A stretch of DNA of 34,615 bases from Hydrogenophilales bacterium 16-61-112 (GTDB lineage Bacteria > Pseudomonadota > Gammaproteobacteria > Burkholderiales > Thiobacillaceae). Shown piece by piece: positions 1-9,058 of this stretch. How positions within the stretch are numbered: position 1 is the stretch's first letter; every line of letters starts with the position of its first letter. A program made the position numbers and the translations under genes. Location: contig NCHD01000029.1 in the NCBI GenBank assembly GCA_002257045.1, forward strand, positions 1 to 34,615, read 5' to 3'. The notes beneath the pieces were generated by a model. That model saw nothing but the letters and a program-made list of their open reading frames with translations, did no database searches and was not told where the DNA came from.

Positions 1-1
1 C

Positions 2-1645
2 ATGCGGGGATTTGGCATCGGCGACGGCTATCAGAATATCGTCGTGTCGCTGGATGGCCGTCGCCTGAACAATATCGACATGAGTTCGCAGCTGCTCGGT
101 GCGATTCCGCTCGGGGATATCGAACGCATTGAAATCACCAAGGGCAGCGGCTCTGTCCTGTTTGGCGATGGCGCCACCGCCGGAACCATCCAGATCGTCA
201 CGCGGCAGCATAGCGGCGCATCCGTGCAGGTTTCGGCAGGCAACTTTGGCGCGCAGAACGTCACGCTTGCTGCCGGCCTGAAAAAAGAACGTTTCAGCCT
301 ATCGGCCAGCGCAGATTACGCCGGCTTCGATGGCGCCAGCGAACGTGACGTGACGGGCCATCGCGCCGCCTCCCGGAACGGCACCCAGCAAGGCAAGCTG
401 GAAGTGAACCCGTTGGACGGCCTGACGCTGAGCCTTGACGGTAGCCGCAGCCGGATCGAAACCCGCTATGTTGGCGCCCTGACGCTGGCCGAATACGAGG
501 CCAATCCGGCGCAAAACAGCGGCAATACCTACACCCATCAGAAATTCGAAACCGACGTCTGGGGCGCCGGGCTCGCCTATGCGCTGGCGCCGGGCTGGAA
601 GCTGACGGCAAGCCATCAGCAGGAGAACAAGCTTTCCAACTATATTACCTACGCGTCCAAGTCGGATTACGACTATCGGAGTGACGACTTGGCGCTGGAG
701 TATCGTGGCGACAGACTGAACGTCACCGCCGGCGTGCAAACTTTCGATGGCACCCGGATGGGCAGCACGAATCGAACCACTAAAGACAATACAGGCTGGT
801 TCATGCAAGGTCAGTACCTGTGGGGCGGTACCACGGTATCGGCCGGCGCGCGTACCGAAAACGTCGAATACATCTATACGCCGAATGCGGGCGCGGCGCT
901 CAAGGCGGATCACGACCTCAGCGCCTGGGATATCGGCGTCAACCATCGGCTGGACAAACAGCTATCGCTGTTCGCCAACTACAACCAGGCGTTCCAGGCA
1001 CCTGACATCGACCGCTTTTTCAATTGGGGCGGCACCTTCAATGCTTTCATTTCGCCGGCCAGGAGTCGCACGGTGAACGTAGGTCTCAACCATGTCACGG
1101 CGGCCAACCGGCTGAAACTGGCACTTTTCCGTGCCAACCTCGATAACGAGATCTATTTCAATTCGCTGACATTCACCAACACCAATCTCGACAAGACCCA
1201 CAAATATGGCCTGGAGCTGCAAGATACCTGGCAGATTGCGCCAACGCTGGCGGCCTCGATCAACTATACCTACACGCGCGCATTGATTGACCGCGAGGAT
1301 GACGGCAACGGCGCATTCGACGGCAAGGAGCTGCCGGGCGTGCCGCGTCATGGAGTTAACCTGGGGCTGAACTGGCGTGTCACGCCCGCATCCAGCCTCA
1401 ACCTGACGCATGCCTGGCGCGCCTCAACCTGGGCGGCCGAGGATTTCGACAACAACAATACGCAGAAGCAGCAGGCCTACCAGTCGACCAACCTTGCCTA
1501 TCAGTACCGCTACAAGCAGGTCGACTGGTTCGCTGCGGTGGACAATCTGTTCGAGCAATCCAACGGCATCTGGATTCGCGATAATACGATTTACCCGGTC
1601 AATTTCAGCCGCAACTGGCGTGTGGGAATGAAGGTCGCGTTTTGA
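2..1645 (+). CDS. btuB: TonB-dependent receptor, BtuB-like (5' partial)
   Basis: Outer-membrane TonB-dependent receptor, most likely for vitamin B12 or other corrinoids, cut at its N-terminus by the window edge. The visible protein opens inside the plug domain (LDGRRLNNID, then DIERIEITKGSGSVLFGDGATAGTIQIVTR at about residues 18-67), which is the typical plug end. It continues as roughly 480 residues of alternating aromatic-rich beta-strands and ends in the C-terminal Phe (VGMKVAF) expected for Bam-dependent barrels. Signal peptide and TonB box lie outside the window. Substrate is inferred from the position at the head of a cobalamin operon; a siderophore receptor would look similar in sequence alone. 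Any cobalamin riboswitch would sit upstream of base 1 and cannot be seen here. Confidence 0.85.
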   Translation: MRGFGIGDGYQNIVVSLDGRRLNNIDMSSQLLGAIPLGDIERIEITKGSGSVLFGDGATAGTIQIVTRQHSGASVQVSAGNFGAQNVTLAAGLKKERFSLSASADYAGFDGASERDVTGHRAASRNGTQQGKLEVNPLDGLTLSLDGSRSRIETRYVGALTLAEYEANPAQNSGNTYTHQKFETDVWGAGLAYALAPGWKLTASHQQENKLSNYITYASKSDYDYRSDDLALEYRGDRLNVTAGVQTFDGTRMGSTNRTTKDNTGWFMQGQYLWGGTTVSAGARTENVEYIYTPNAGAALKADHDLSAWDIGVNHRLDKQLSLFANYNQAFQAPDIDRFFNWGGTFNAFISPARSRTVNVGLNHVTAANRLKLALFRANLDNEIYFNSLTFTNTNLDKTHKYGLELQDTWQIAPTLAASINYTYTRALIDREDDGNGAFDGKELPGVPRHGVNLGLNWRVTPASSLNLTHAWRASTWAAEDFDNNNTQKQQAYQSTNLAYQYRYKQVDWFAAVDNLFEQSNGIWIRDNTIYPVNFSRNWRVGMKVAF

Positions 1646-1669
1646 TAGCCGGACTGTATGCGTTTTAAG

Positions 1670-1703
1670 TCAAGCCTGGGGCGCAACAGTGCCCCAGGCT
1701 TGA
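1670..1703 (+). terminator. Perfect 13-bp hairpin between receptor and next gene
   Basis: Left arm TCAAGCCTGGGGC (1670-1682), 8-nt loop, right arm GCCCCAGGCTTGA (1691-1703), a perfect inverted repeat. Only a weak T-rich tail (GTTCGTTTG) follows, so it could be a partial terminator, or an mRNA-stabilising element that sets the receptor transcript level apart from the downstream enzymes. The structure is seen directly; the function is inferred. Confidence 0.6.
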
Positions 1704-1741
1704 GTTCGTTTGAGGCCAAAATCCAAAATCAAGGAGCAATC

Positions 1742-2341
1742 ATGCTGAACCTCACCGCCCGCCAACAAATCGCGATCGGTCTCGTGCTGACCCTGCTGAT
1801 GCTGCTCACCCGCAGCCACCACTGGGCCAGCATCCATTCGCTGCCCGATGCTTCATGGGCGATCTTTTTTCTGCTGGGCGTGTACGTGCGGGCGCTGTGG
1901 GTCGTGCCCGCACTCATCGCCGCCAGCGTGGTCATCGACTATGTCGCCATCACCTGGGGCGGGGTGTCGGACTTCTGCGTGTCGCCTGCCTACTGGCTGC
2001 TGATTCCCGCCTACGCCGTGCTGTTTGCGGGGGGGCGTTTTTATGCGCGCGGGCACCGGCTGTCGGTGATGGGATTGCTTCGGCTGATGGGCGTTGCGCT
2101 GGTTGTCGTGGCGGTGGCGCAACTGCTCACCACAGGGGGGTTTTACTACTTCTCGGGCCGTTTTGCCGAGCCGACGCTGGCGGGCTTGATGCTGCGGCTG
2201 GAAAAATATTTCCCGCCCATGCTGGGCGCGTTTGCGCTGTATCTGGGCGCGGCGGTGGTCGTGCACGTGGCGCTCGCTGCGGCTTTTTTTCGGCGCGACG
2301 ACGGCCCGCGCACGTTGATAGGAGCGCATCGTGAATCCTGA
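1742..2341 (+). CDS. Small integral membrane protein of the B12 locus (BtuN-like?)
   Basis: Predicted inner-membrane protein of 199 residues with about five hydrophobic segments (roughly residues 8-24, 36-62, 77-93, 105-123 and 155-178). The start at 1742 is chosen because AAGGAG at 1731-1736 lies 5 nt upstream; a longer reading frame back to 1658 would run through the preceding hairpin and has no ribosome site. No catalytic motif is visible. Its place between a BtuB-like receptor and cobO matches membrane proteins predicted from genome context as optional B12-transport components (sometimes called BtuN); that link is from memory and positional. It overlaps cobO by 11 nt, suggesting translational coupling. 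An ECF S-component-like role is possible but unproven. Confidence 0.6.
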   Translation: MLNLTARQQIAIGLVLTLLMLLTRSHHWASIHSLPDASWAIFFLLGVYVRALWVVPALIAASVVIDYVAITWGGVSDFCVSPAYWLLIPAYAVLFAGGRFYARGHRLSVMGLLRLMGVALVVVAVAQLLTTGGFYYFSGRFAEPTLAGLMLRLEKYFPPMLGAFALYLGAAVVVHVALAAAFFRRDDGPRTLIGAHRES

Positions 2342-2963
2342 ATCCGACACGTCAGTGAACGCGGACGACGCGAAAAACGCCCGCCACGCGGCGCGCATGG
2401 CGCGCAAAAAAGCGGTGATTGATGCGGCCATTGCCGCGGCCGATATCGAACGCGGGTTGTTGATCGTCATCACCGGCAACGGCAAGGGCAAGTCCACCTC
2501 GGCTTTCGGCACGCTGGCGCGCGCGCTCGGCTACGGCATGAAAGCCGGCGTCTGCCAGTTCATCAAGAGCCGCACCGACACCGGCGAGGAGGCCTTCTTC
2601 GGCAAGCAGCACGCGGTGGAATGGCATGTGCTGGGCGACGGCTTCACCTGGGACACGCAAAACCGCGAGCAGGACATCGCCACCGCGCAGCGTGGCTGGG
2701 AAGTGGCCAAACGGATGCTGGGCGATGTTTCTTACCAGTTGGTGATCCTGGACGAGCTGACCTACCTGCTGAGCTACGGCTACCTCGACGCCGACGAGGT
2801 GCTCGACGCGCTGGCGAACCGCCCGCCGATGCAGCATGTCATCGTCACCGGGCGCGGCGCCAGCGATGCGCTGATCGAATTGGCCGACACGGTGTCGGTC
2901 ATCGCCGACGAAAAACACGCCTATCGTGCCGGCGTCAAGGCGCAGCGCGGCATCGACCTGTGA
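2331..2963 (+). CDS. cobO: Cob(I)alamin adenosyltransferase, CobO/BtuR family
   Basis: Cytosolic enzyme of 210 residues that transfers the adenosyl group of ATP to reduced corrinoids. The P-loop GNGKGKS at residues 49-55 and the following [15 protein letters not shown] are characteristic of the CobO/CobA/BtuR family, as are [14 protein letters not shown] and the C-terminal [19 protein letters not shown]. The GTG start at 2331 is preceded by AGGAG at 2320-2324. The gene overlaps its upstream neighbour by 11 nt and bluB by 4 nt (GTGA). Length is normal for the family. In this operon it would adenosylate imported cobinamide or cobyrate before side-chain assembly. Confidence 0.93.
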   Translation: MNPESDTSVNADDAKNARHAARMARKKAVIDAAIAAADIERGLLIVITGNGKGKSTSAFGTLARALGYGMKAGVCQFIKSRTDTGEEAFFGKQHAVEWHVLGDGFTWDTQNREQDIATAQRGWEVAKRMLGDVSYQLVILDELTYLLSYGYLDADEVLDALANRPPMQHVIVTGRGASDALIELADTVSVIADEKHAYRAGVKAQRGIDL

Positions 2964-3604
2964 GCGCCCACGCTTACAGCCCGGCCGAGCGCGACGCGGT
3001 GTATCGCGTGATCCGCGAGCGGCGCGACATGCGCCACTTCCGCCCCAGCCCGGTCGCCCCCGAGGTGCGGCAGCGGCTGCTGGCGGCGGCGCATCAGGCG
3101 CCCAGCGTCGGCCTGATGCAGCCGTGGCGCTTCATCCGCATCACCCAAACCGATTTGCGCCAGCGCCTGCACGCCCTGGTCGAGGCCGAGCGCCTGCGCA
3201 CCGCCGAGGCGCTGGGCGAGCGCGGCGATGCGTTCATGCGGCTCAAGGTCGAAGGCATCCTGGACTGCGGCGAGCTGTGGGTGGCGGCGCTGATGGACGC
3301 GCGCGAACCCTATATCCTGGGGCGTCCCCTGCCCGAAATGGATCTGGCCTCGGTCGCCTGCGCGATCCAGAGCCTGTGGCTGGCGGCGCGCGCCGAGGGG
3401 CTGGGGCTGGGCTGGGTGTCGCTGTTCGATCCGCTGGCGGTCGCGCAGTTGCTGGGGATCCCGCACGGCGGGCAGCCGGTGGCGATCCTTTGTATCGGGC
3501 AGGTCGATGCGTTTTACGACGCGCCGATGCTGGAAAGCGAAGGCCGGGACCGCCGCCGCGCCGTCGCCGACTGCCTGTTCGAGAACATTTGGGGGCAGTC
3601 CTGA
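2960..3604 (+). CDS. bluB: 5,6-dimethylbenzimidazole synthase BluB
   Basis: Nitroreductase-fold flavoenzyme (214 residues) that fragments FMNH2 with O2 to give 5,6-dimethylbenzimidazole, the lower ligand of B12. Visible family marks are ERRDMRHF (residues 20-27), [13 protein letters not shown], the central [39 protein letters not shown] and the C-terminal tail [19 protein letters not shown] at 2960 overlaps the cobO stop; the frame is open further upstream, but only over cobO coding sequence. Presence of BluB implies the lower ligand is made aerobically rather than scavenged only. A general nitroreductase is the alternative, but length, motifs and the operon argue for BluB. Confidence 0.92.
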   Translation: MSAHAYSPAERDAVYRVIRERRDMRHFRPSPVAPEVRQRLLAAAHQAPSVGLMQPWRFIRITQTDLRQRLHALVEAERLRTAEALGERGDAFMRLKVEGILDCGELWVAALMDAREPYILGRPLPEMDLASVACAIQSLWLAARAEGLGLGWVSLFDPLAVAQLLGIPHGGQPVAILCIGQVDAFYDAPMLESEGRDRRRAVADCLFENIWGQS

Positions 3605-4451
3605 GCGCCCTTCTGGTTGCCGCGGCGCTGCTGCTCGATGCGCTTTTCGGCGAGCCGCGCCGGTTTCACCCGCTGGCGGGATTCGGGCGGCTGGCGGTCT
3701 GGCTGGAAGCCCGGTTTAACCCCGACGGGCGCGGGCGTCGGCTGCACGGCGCGGCGGCGCTGGCGCTGCTGGTGGTGCCGGCGGTCGCGCTCGCCGGGTG
3801 GCTGCAGCAGCAGCCGGTGGAGGGCGCGCTGTTCAGTGCGCTCGTGCTGTATGCCGCGATCGGCCTGAACAGCCTGCACCAGCACGCCGAGCCGGTGGCG
3901 GCCGCGCTGGCACGCGACGACCTCGACGCCGCCCGCGCAGGCGTCTCGATGATGGTGAGCCGCGACACCGCGGCGCTCGATGCCGAAGGGGTGTCGCGCG
4001 CGACCGTCGAATCGGTGCTGGAAAACGGCAACGATGCCGTGTTCGGCGCGCTGTTCTGGTTCCTCGTCGCCGGCGCCGCGGGCGCGCTGGGCTACCGGCT
4101 GGTCAATACGCTGGACGCCATGTGGGGCTACAAAACGCCGCGCTATCTCAACTTCGGCTGGGCGGCGGCGCGGCTCGACGACGGCCTCAATTTTGTCCCG
4201 GCGCGGCTGACCGCGCTGAGCTATGCGCTGCTGGGCCGTACCCGCATCGCACTGGCGCGCTGGGCGTTCAGCTGGGCGGCGCGGCGGTGTATCACGGACA
4301 ACTGGAAGCCCGCCCGGCGCTGGGGCAGGGCGCGGTGCCGCAGGGTGGCGACATCGCCCGCGCCCTCAAGCTGGTGCGCCATGGCGTGCTGCTGTGGCTG
4401 GCGGCGCTCGCCATGGTCGCGCTGCTTGTGGAGGGTGCCAGCCATGCTTGA
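3601..4451 (+). pseudogene. cbiB: cbiB (adenosylcobinamide-phosphate synthase) with internal out-of-frame deletion
   Basis: Membrane enzyme that joins aminopropanol (phosphate) to adenosylcobyric acid. The first ~220 residues match Cbi[20 protein letters not shown] near the start, [38 protein letters not shown], then [26 protein letters not shown] and [12 protein letters not shown]. At about 4252-4262 the coding frame changes; the expected ending ([20 protein letters not shown] onward to VEGASHA, stop at 4451) continues in another frame. The conserved SPN region that should separate the two parts is missing, so an estimated 75-90 nt are lost. The first frame stays open into cobD. The start is CTG at 3601 (overlapping the bluB stop) or TTG at 3589. 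It is either a real lesion or an assembly collapse of a GC-rich repeat. Confidence 0.85.
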
Positions 4452-5409
4452 ACATGGCGGCGGGGTGCTCGCTGCAGTTGCGTGCTACGGCATCGAGCCG
4501 GCCGACTGGCTGGATCTGTCCACCGGAATCAACCCGGCCGGCTGGCCGGTGCCGCCGATTCCGCCGGCCGTCTGGCAGCGCCTGCCCGAAGCCGGGGACG
4601 GTCTGGTATCGGCCGCCGCCGCGTATTTCGGCAGCGCGTGCGCCTTGCCGGTGGCCGGGTCGCAGGCCGCGATCCAGGCGCTGCCGCGGCTGCGCGCCGC
4701 CGGCCGGGTCGGCGTGCCGCATCCGGCCTATGCCGAGCACGCCCACGCCTGGCGTGCCGCCGGACACGCGGTGACGGCCTGGCAGCCGGAGCAGGGGGTG
4801 GCGACGCTCGACGTGCTGGTGCTGGTGCATCCCAACAATCCCGGCGGACAACTGTATAGCCGCGCCGACCTGCTCGACTGGCACGCCGAACTGGCCGCGC
4901 GCGGCGGCTGGCTGGTGGTGGACGAAGCCTTCATCGACGCCACCCCGGACGCCAGCCTGGCCGGGCTGTGTCCGCGCCCCGGCCTCATCGTCTTGCGCAG
5001 CCTCGGCAAGTTTTTCGGCCTGGCGGGCGCGCGCGTCGGCTTCGTGCTGGCCGAGCCCGCCTTGCTCGGCGCCCTCGACGACCGGCTGGGGCCGTGGGCG
5101 GTGAGTGCGCCGTCGCGCTGGGTGGCGCGCGCCGCGCTGGCCGACACCGCATGGCAGCAGGCTGCGCGTCCGGCCTTGCTGGCGGCGGGTGCGCGGCTCG
5201 CCGACCTGCTGCGCCGCCACGGGTTGGCGCCGGCGGGCGGCACCGCGCTGTTCCAGTGGGTGCGCACCGCAGACGCCGCCGCCTGGCACGAAAGGCTGGC
5301 GCGACAGGGCATTTTGACGCGCCTGTTCGCCGATCCGCCCAGCTTGCGCTTCGGGCTGCCGCACCACGAAACCGACTGGGCGCGGCTCGCCGCGGCACTG
5401 GCGGCATGA
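4444..5409 (+). CDS. cobD: L-threonine-O-3-phosphate decarboxylase (CobD; CobC in Pseudomonas naming)
   Basis: PLP enzyme of the class I/II aminotransferase fold that decarboxylates threonine phosphate to (R)-1-amino-2-propanol phosphate, the linker attached by CbiB. At 321 residues it has [13 protein letters not shown] near residue 20, [23 protein letters not shown] and the PLP-lysine motif [17 protein letters not shown] with Lys189. ATG at 4444 overlaps the end of cbiB by 8 nt. Because of the cbiB deletion the upstream frame is continuous with this gene, so an unbroken reading frame from 3601 to 5409 (602 residues) would give a CbiB'-CobD fusion; the native start at 4444 remains intact. Histidinol-phosphate aminotransferase is the nearest alternative, less likely in this operon. 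Confidence 0.9.
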   Translation: MLEHGGGVLAAVACYGIEPADWLDLSTGINPAGWPVPPIPPAVWQRLPEAGDGLVSAAAAYFGSACALPVAGSQAAIQALPRLRAAGRVGVPHPAYAEHAHAWRAAGHAVTAWQPEQGVATLDVLVLVHPNNPGGQLYSRADLLDWHAELAARGGWLVVDEAFIDATPDASLAGLCPRPGLIVLRSLGKFFGLAGARVGFVLAEPALLGALDDRLGPWAVSAPSRWVARAALADTAWQQAARPALLAAGARLADLLRRHGLAPAGGTALFQWVRTADAAAWHERLARQGILTRLFADPPSLRFGLPHHETDWARLAAALAA

Positions 5410-6908
5410 GCACCCTGAAGGGCAACAATACGCTGATGGTGCAGGGCTGCGCCACGCTCATGGTGCAGGGCTGCACGTCCGACGCCGGCAAAAGCGCGCT
5501 GGTGACGGCGCTGTGCCGCTGGCTGGCGCGGCAGGGGGTGAGCGTGGCGCCGTTCAAACCGCAGAACATGGCGCTGAACAGCGCGGTGACGTCGGACGGC
5601 GGCGAGATCGGGCGGGCGCAGGCGGTGCAGGCGCAGGCGTGCGGGCTGCCGCCGCATACCGACATGAACCCGGTGTTGCTGAAGCCCAATTCCGACAGCG
5701 GCGCGCAGGTCATCATCCAGGGCCACGCCATTGGCAACATGCACGCGCTGGACTACCACGCCTACAAGGCGACCGCGCGCGCGGCCGTGTTCGACTCGTA
5801 CAACCGGCTTGCCGCGCAATACCAGGCCGTCGTCGTCGAAGGCGCGGGCAGCCCGGCGGAAATCAACCTGCGCGCCAACGACATCGCCAACATGGGATTT
5901 GCCGAGGCGGCCGACTGCCCGGTGATCCTGGTCGCCGACATCGACCGCGGCGGCGTGTTCGCGCACCTGGTCGGCACGCTGGCCCTGCTGTCCGAGACCG
6001 AGCAGGCGCGCGTCCGGGGCTTCGTCATCAACCGCTTTCGCGGCGACCTTGCGCTGCTGCAGTCCGGGCTCGACTGGCTCGAGGCGAAAACCGGCAAGCC
6101 GGTGCTTGGCGTGCTGCCCTATCTGCACGGCCTGCACCTCGAAGCCGAGGACGCGCTGCCCGCCGCGTCGCCCGCGCCGGCCCCGGCCGATGCGCTGCGC
6201 GTGGTGGTGCCGGTGCTGCCGCATATTTCCAATCACACCGACTTCGACCCGCTGCGCGCCCATCCGCAGGTGGACCTGCGCTTCGTCGCGCTGGACCAGC
6301 CGCTGCCGCCCGCCGATCTGGTCATCCTGCCGGGCTCGAAAACCGTGCGCGCCGACCGTGCCGCGCTGGCCGCCTACGGCTGGGACGCCGCGCTGGCGCG
6401 GCATCTTCGCTACGGCGGCAAGCTGCTCGGCATCTGCGGCGGTTTCCAGATGCTGGGGCGCGCGCTGCACGACCCGGCGGGCATCGAAGGCGAGCCGGGC
6501 AGCAGCCCCGGGTTCGGCTGGCTCGACTTCGATACCACGCTCACCAGCGAAAAACAGCTGCGCACCGTCACGGGCGTGCTGGCCGACGGCACCACGCCGG
6601 TGGCGGGCTATGAAATCCATGCCGGGGTGAGCAGCGGCGCGGCGCTGGATCGACCCTTGTGCTGGCTCGATGGACGTCCTGACGGCGTCATGTCGGACGA
6701 TGGCCAGGTGCGCGGCACCTATCTGCACGGGCTGTTCGACACCCCCGCCGCCGCCGATGCGCTGCTGGCGTGGGCGGGCCTGCGCGCCGCCGCCAGCCCC
6801 GACATCACCGCGCTGCGCGACGCCGCCATCGACCGCCTGGCCGACGCGGTGGAGGCCCATCTCGATACCAAGGCTTTGCGCGACTTGCTGGGGCTCGCGC
6901 CATGCTGA
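5406..6908 (+). CDS. cobQ: Adenosylcobyric acid synthase (glutamine-hydrolysing), CobQ/CbiP
   Basis: Cytosolic amidotransferase (500 residues) that amidates four carboxylates of adenosylcobyrinic a,c-diamide. The N-terminal synthetase domain shows [23 protein letters not shown] and [10 protein letters not shown], then [15 protein letters not shown]. The C-terminal class-I glutamine amidotransferase-like domain shows [21 protein letters not shown] with Cys344 and [12 protein letters not shown] at 5406 overlaps the cobD stop (ATGA). The N-terminus is odd: TLMVQGC occurs twice because of a 24-bp tandem duplication (5430-5474). Family members usually begin a few residues before one copy, so in-frame ATGs at 5436 and 5460 are possible alternative starts. 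It overlaps cobU by 7 nt. Confidence 0.92.
   Translation: MSTLKGNNTLMVQGCATLMVQGCTSDAGKSALVTALCRWLARQGVSVAPFKPQNMALNSAVTSDGGEIGRAQAVQAQACGLPPHTDMNPVLLKPNSDSGAQVIIQGHAIGNMHALDYHAYKATARAAVFDSYNRLAAQYQAVVVEGAGSPAEINLRANDIANMGFAEAADCPVILVADIDRGGVFAHLVGTLALLSETEQARVRGFVINRFRGDLALLQSGLDWLEAKTGKPVLGVLPYLHGLHLEAEDALPAASPAPAPADALRVVVPVLPHISNHTDFDPLRAHPQVDLRFVALDQPLPPADLVILPGSKTVRADRAALAAYGWDAALARHLRYGGKLLGICGGFQMLGRALHDPAGIEGEPGSSPGFGWLDFDTTLTSEKQLRTVTGVLADGTTPVAGYEIHAGVSSGAALDRPLCWLDGRPDGVMSDDGQVRGTYLHGLFDTPAAADALLAWAGLRAAASPDITALRDAAIDRLADAVEAHLDTKALRDLLGLAPC
5430..5474 (+). repeat. 24-bp tandem duplication inside the cobQ start region
   Basis: Two 21-nt blocks, 5430-5450 and 5454-5474, differ at one position (CTG/CTC) and are separated by GCC, giving a 24-bp period. 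Both encode TLMVQGC in frame, so the protein carries [15 protein letters not shown]. The duplication preserves the frame and adds 8 residues just before the nucleotide-binding loop. Confidence 0.85.
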
Positions 6909-7420
6909 CGCTGATTCTCGGTGGGGCGCGCAGCGGCAAAAGCCGCCTCGCCCTGCAACGCGCTCAGGCGACCGGCCAGCCGGTGTCCTTCATCGCCACC
7001 GCCCAGGCGCACGACGCCGAAATGGCCGACCGCATCGCGCGCCATCAGTCCGAGCGGCCAGCGCACTGGACGACGATCGAGGCGCCGCTCGATCTGGCCG
7101 GTGCGATTCGCGCGGCGCCTTCCGGCATGGTCGTCGTCGACTGTCTGACCCTCTGGCTCACCAACTGGCTGTGCCAGCCCGATCCTGACGATTTTGCCTC
7201 TGCGCGCGCCGCGTTGCTGGCCGTGCTACAGGCTCGCGACGCCGACGAAATTATTCTGGTCAGCAACGAAACCGGGCTGGGCATCGTCCCGCTGGGCGAG
7301 CTCACGCGCCGTTTCGTCGACGAAGCCGGCTGGCTGAATCAAGACCTCGCCCAGCTGGCCGACGAGGTGATCTTCGTCGCCGCCGGACTGCCGCTCACCC
7401 TGAAAGGACCATTGCCATGA
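6902..7420 (+). CDS. cobU: Adenosylcobinamide kinase / guanylyltransferase CobU (CobP)
   Basis: Bifunctional enzyme (172 residues) that phosphorylates adenosylcobinamide and then transfers GMP to give AdoCbi-GDP. The P-loop GGARSGKS occupies residues 7-14. His48 in ARHQSERP is the likely counterpart of the guanylylated histidine of the Salmonella enzyme. [14 protein letters not shown] and [37 protein letters not shown] are family signatures. ATG at 6902 overlaps the cobQ end by 7 nt; the 3' end overlaps cobT by 4 nt. Length is normal. The kinase activity would let the cell salvage imported cobinamide even if cbiB is broken. Confidence 0.93.
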   Translation: MLTLILGGARSGKSRLALQRAQATGQPVSFIATAQAHDAEMADRIARHQSERPAHWTTIEAPLDLAGAIRAAPSGMVVVDCLTLWLTNWLCQPDPDDFASARAALLAVLQARDADEIILVSNETGLGIVPLGELTRRFVDEAGWLNQDLAQLADEVIFVAAGLPLTLKGPLP

Positions 7421-8457
7421 ACCCTTACGCCGCCGTCAAACCGCTGGACGAAACGGCGCGCGCCGCCGCGCAGGCGCGCCAGGCCCAGCTCACCAAGCCG
7501 GCCGGCAGCCTGGGGCGGCTGGAAGAGATCGCGATTCAACTGGCTGCGATGCAGGGCACGCTGCTGCCGCGCATCCAGCAGCCGTGGATCAGCATTTTCG
7601 CGGCCGATCACGGCGTCGCGGACGAGGGCGTGTCGGCGTTTCCGCAGGCGGTCACCCAGCAGATGCTCGCCAATTTTGTCGGCGGCGGCGCGGCCATCAG
7701 CGTGCTCGCGCGCGAAACCGGCGCGACGCTGGAAGTGATCGATGTCGGCACCCTCGCGCCCGCGCCGGTGGCAGGCGTGATCCACGCGCAGGCGGCGCGC
7801 GGCACCGCCAATTTTTGCCAACAGCCAGCGATGAGCGCGGCGCAGGCGCACGCCGCGCTCGATGCCGGCGCGGCCGCCTGCGCGCGTGCCCGGGCCAGCG
7901 GCGCGGATGTGTTCATCGGCGGCGAAATGGGCATTGCCAACACCACGACGGCGGCGGCGCTGGCGTGCGCGCTACTGGGGTTGCCGGGTGCGGCGCTGGC
8001 GGGCGCGGGCACCGGGGTCGATGCCGCCGGCGTGGCGCGCAAGGCGGCAGTCATCGACCGCGCGCTGGCGCTGCACGGCCTGGCGTCGTCGCCCGACCCG
8101 CTGCATGCCCTGTGCGCAGTCGGCGGATTCGAGATCGCCGCGCTGGTGGGCGCATACCTGGCGGCCGCGCAAGCAGGCGTGCCGGTGCTGGTCGACGGCT
8201 TCATTTGCAGCGCGGCGGCGCTGCTGGCGGTGCGCCTGAATCCCGGCGCGCGCGACTGGATGCTGTTTGCCCACGCCTCCGCCGAGTCCGGCCACGCCAC
8301 CTTGTTGCATGCACTCGATGCGCAGCCGCTGCTTGCGCTCGACATGCGGCTGGGCGAAGCCAGCGGTGCGGCGGCGGCCATCCCGCTGTTGCGGCTGGCG
8401 TGCGCGCTGCATGCCGGCATGGCGACCTTCGATGAGGCCGGTGTGGCCCATGGCTGA
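7417..8457 (+). CDS. cobT: Nicotinate-nucleotide--dimethylbenzimidazole phosphoribosyltransferase CobT
   Basis: Cytosolic enzyme (346 residues) that makes alpha-ribazole 5'-phosphate from nicotinate mononucleotide and dimethylbenzimidazole, the latter presumably from BluB of the same operon. Conserved stretches are [17 protein letters not shown] (near residue 28), [37 protein letters not shown] and [17 protein letters not shown]. Glu314 in the last motif is the likely equivalent of the catalytic Glu317 of Salmonella CobT (from memory). ATG at 7417 overlaps the cobU stop by 4 nt. The reading frame is complete and of family length. Confidence 0.94.
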   Translation: MNPYAAVKPLDETARAAAQARQAQLTKPAGSLGRLEEIAIQLAAMQGTLLPRIQQPWISIFAADHGVADEGVSAFPQAVTQQMLANFVGGGAAISVLARETGATLEVIDVGTLAPAPVAGVIHAQAARGTANFCQQPAMSAAQAHAALDAGAAACARARASGADVFIGGEMGIANTTTAAALACALLGLPGAALAGAGTGVDAAGVARKAAVIDRALALHGLASSPDPLHALCAVGGFEIAALVGAYLAAAQAGVPVLVDGFICSAAALLAVRLNPGARDWMLFAHASAESGHATLLHALDAQPLLALDMRLGEASGAAAAIPLLRLACALHAGMATFDEAGVAHG

Positions 8458-9058
8458 ATCCGCCGCTGAGCCGGTGCTGTTCGGCTTTCTGCGTCACGGC
8501 GAGGTGGCGGGGCCGGCAAACGTATACCGCGGCCGCGACGATGCGTCGCTCACGCCGCGCGGCTGGCAGCAGATGCACGCCGCGCTTGCCGCCCTGCCGC
8601 GATGGGGCGCGGTGGTGAGCAGCCCGGCACGGCGCTGTCACGATTTTGCACGCGATGTCGCGGCAGTTCATCTGCTCGATTGCACGGTGGATGAAAGCTG
8701 GCGCGAACTCGATTTCGGCACCTGGGAAGGCCTGCGCCCGGATGAAGCCGCCGCGCGCGATGCCGGGGCGCATGCCGCGTTCGTGCGCGACCCGCGCCGC
8801 CACGCTCCACCTGGTGGGGAAACCCTCGATGCGCTCGACGCGCGGGTGGGCGCGGCGCTGGCCCGGCTCGGCGAATCGGCCCGACAACCCACGCTCGTCG
8901 TCACCCACGCCGGTGCGATGCGCGCGGTGCTGGCGCAGGTGCTGGGGCTGGCCGACAGCCACCGCACGCGCATCGCGCTGACGCCCGGCTCCCATTTCGT
9001 CGTGTCGTGGCTGGCCGATGCGCCGCCCTTGCTGCTGAGTGTGCAATGCGCGGACTGA
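8450..9058 (+). CDS. cobC: Alpha-ribazole-5'-phosphate phosphatase, CobC-type histidine phosphatase
   Basis: Histidine phosphatase (phosphoglycerate-mutase-like) family protein of 202 residues. LRHGE at residues 14-18 contains the phospho-accepting His16. ELDFGTWEG and [19 protein letters not shown] supply the other catalytic-site residues expected in this family. In the nucleotide-loop pathway it removes the phosphate of alpha-ribazole phosphate or of adenosylcobalamin phosphate. ATG at 8450 overlaps cobT by 8 nt and the 3' end overlaps cobS by 13 nt. Substrate assignment rests on the operon, since the fold alone would also fit other small phosphatases. Confidence 0.88.
   Translation: MAESAAEPVLFGFLRHGEVAGPANVYRGRDDASLTPRGWQQMHAALAALPRWGAVVSSPARRCHDFARDVAAVHLLDCTVDESWRELDFGTWEGLRPDEAAARDAGAHAAFVRDPRRHAPPGGETLDALDARVGAALARLGESARQPTLVVTHAGAMRAVLAQVLGLADSHRTRIALTPGSHFVVSWLADAPPLLLSVQCAD

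Noticed and set aside
1646-1741. Cobalamin riboswitch between the receptor and the next gene
   Set aside because: Only a simple hairpin is present; there is no B12-box-like core and the space is too short for the aptamer. A riboswitch, if any, would be upstream of the window.
4728-6860. Very long open frame on the minus strand (about 710 codons) opposite cobD, cobQ and part of cobU
   Set aside because: Its product is low-complexity, rich in Arg, Ala, Gly and His, with no family motif; the plus-strand genes have clear catalytic motifs. It is a GC-skewed antisense shadow.
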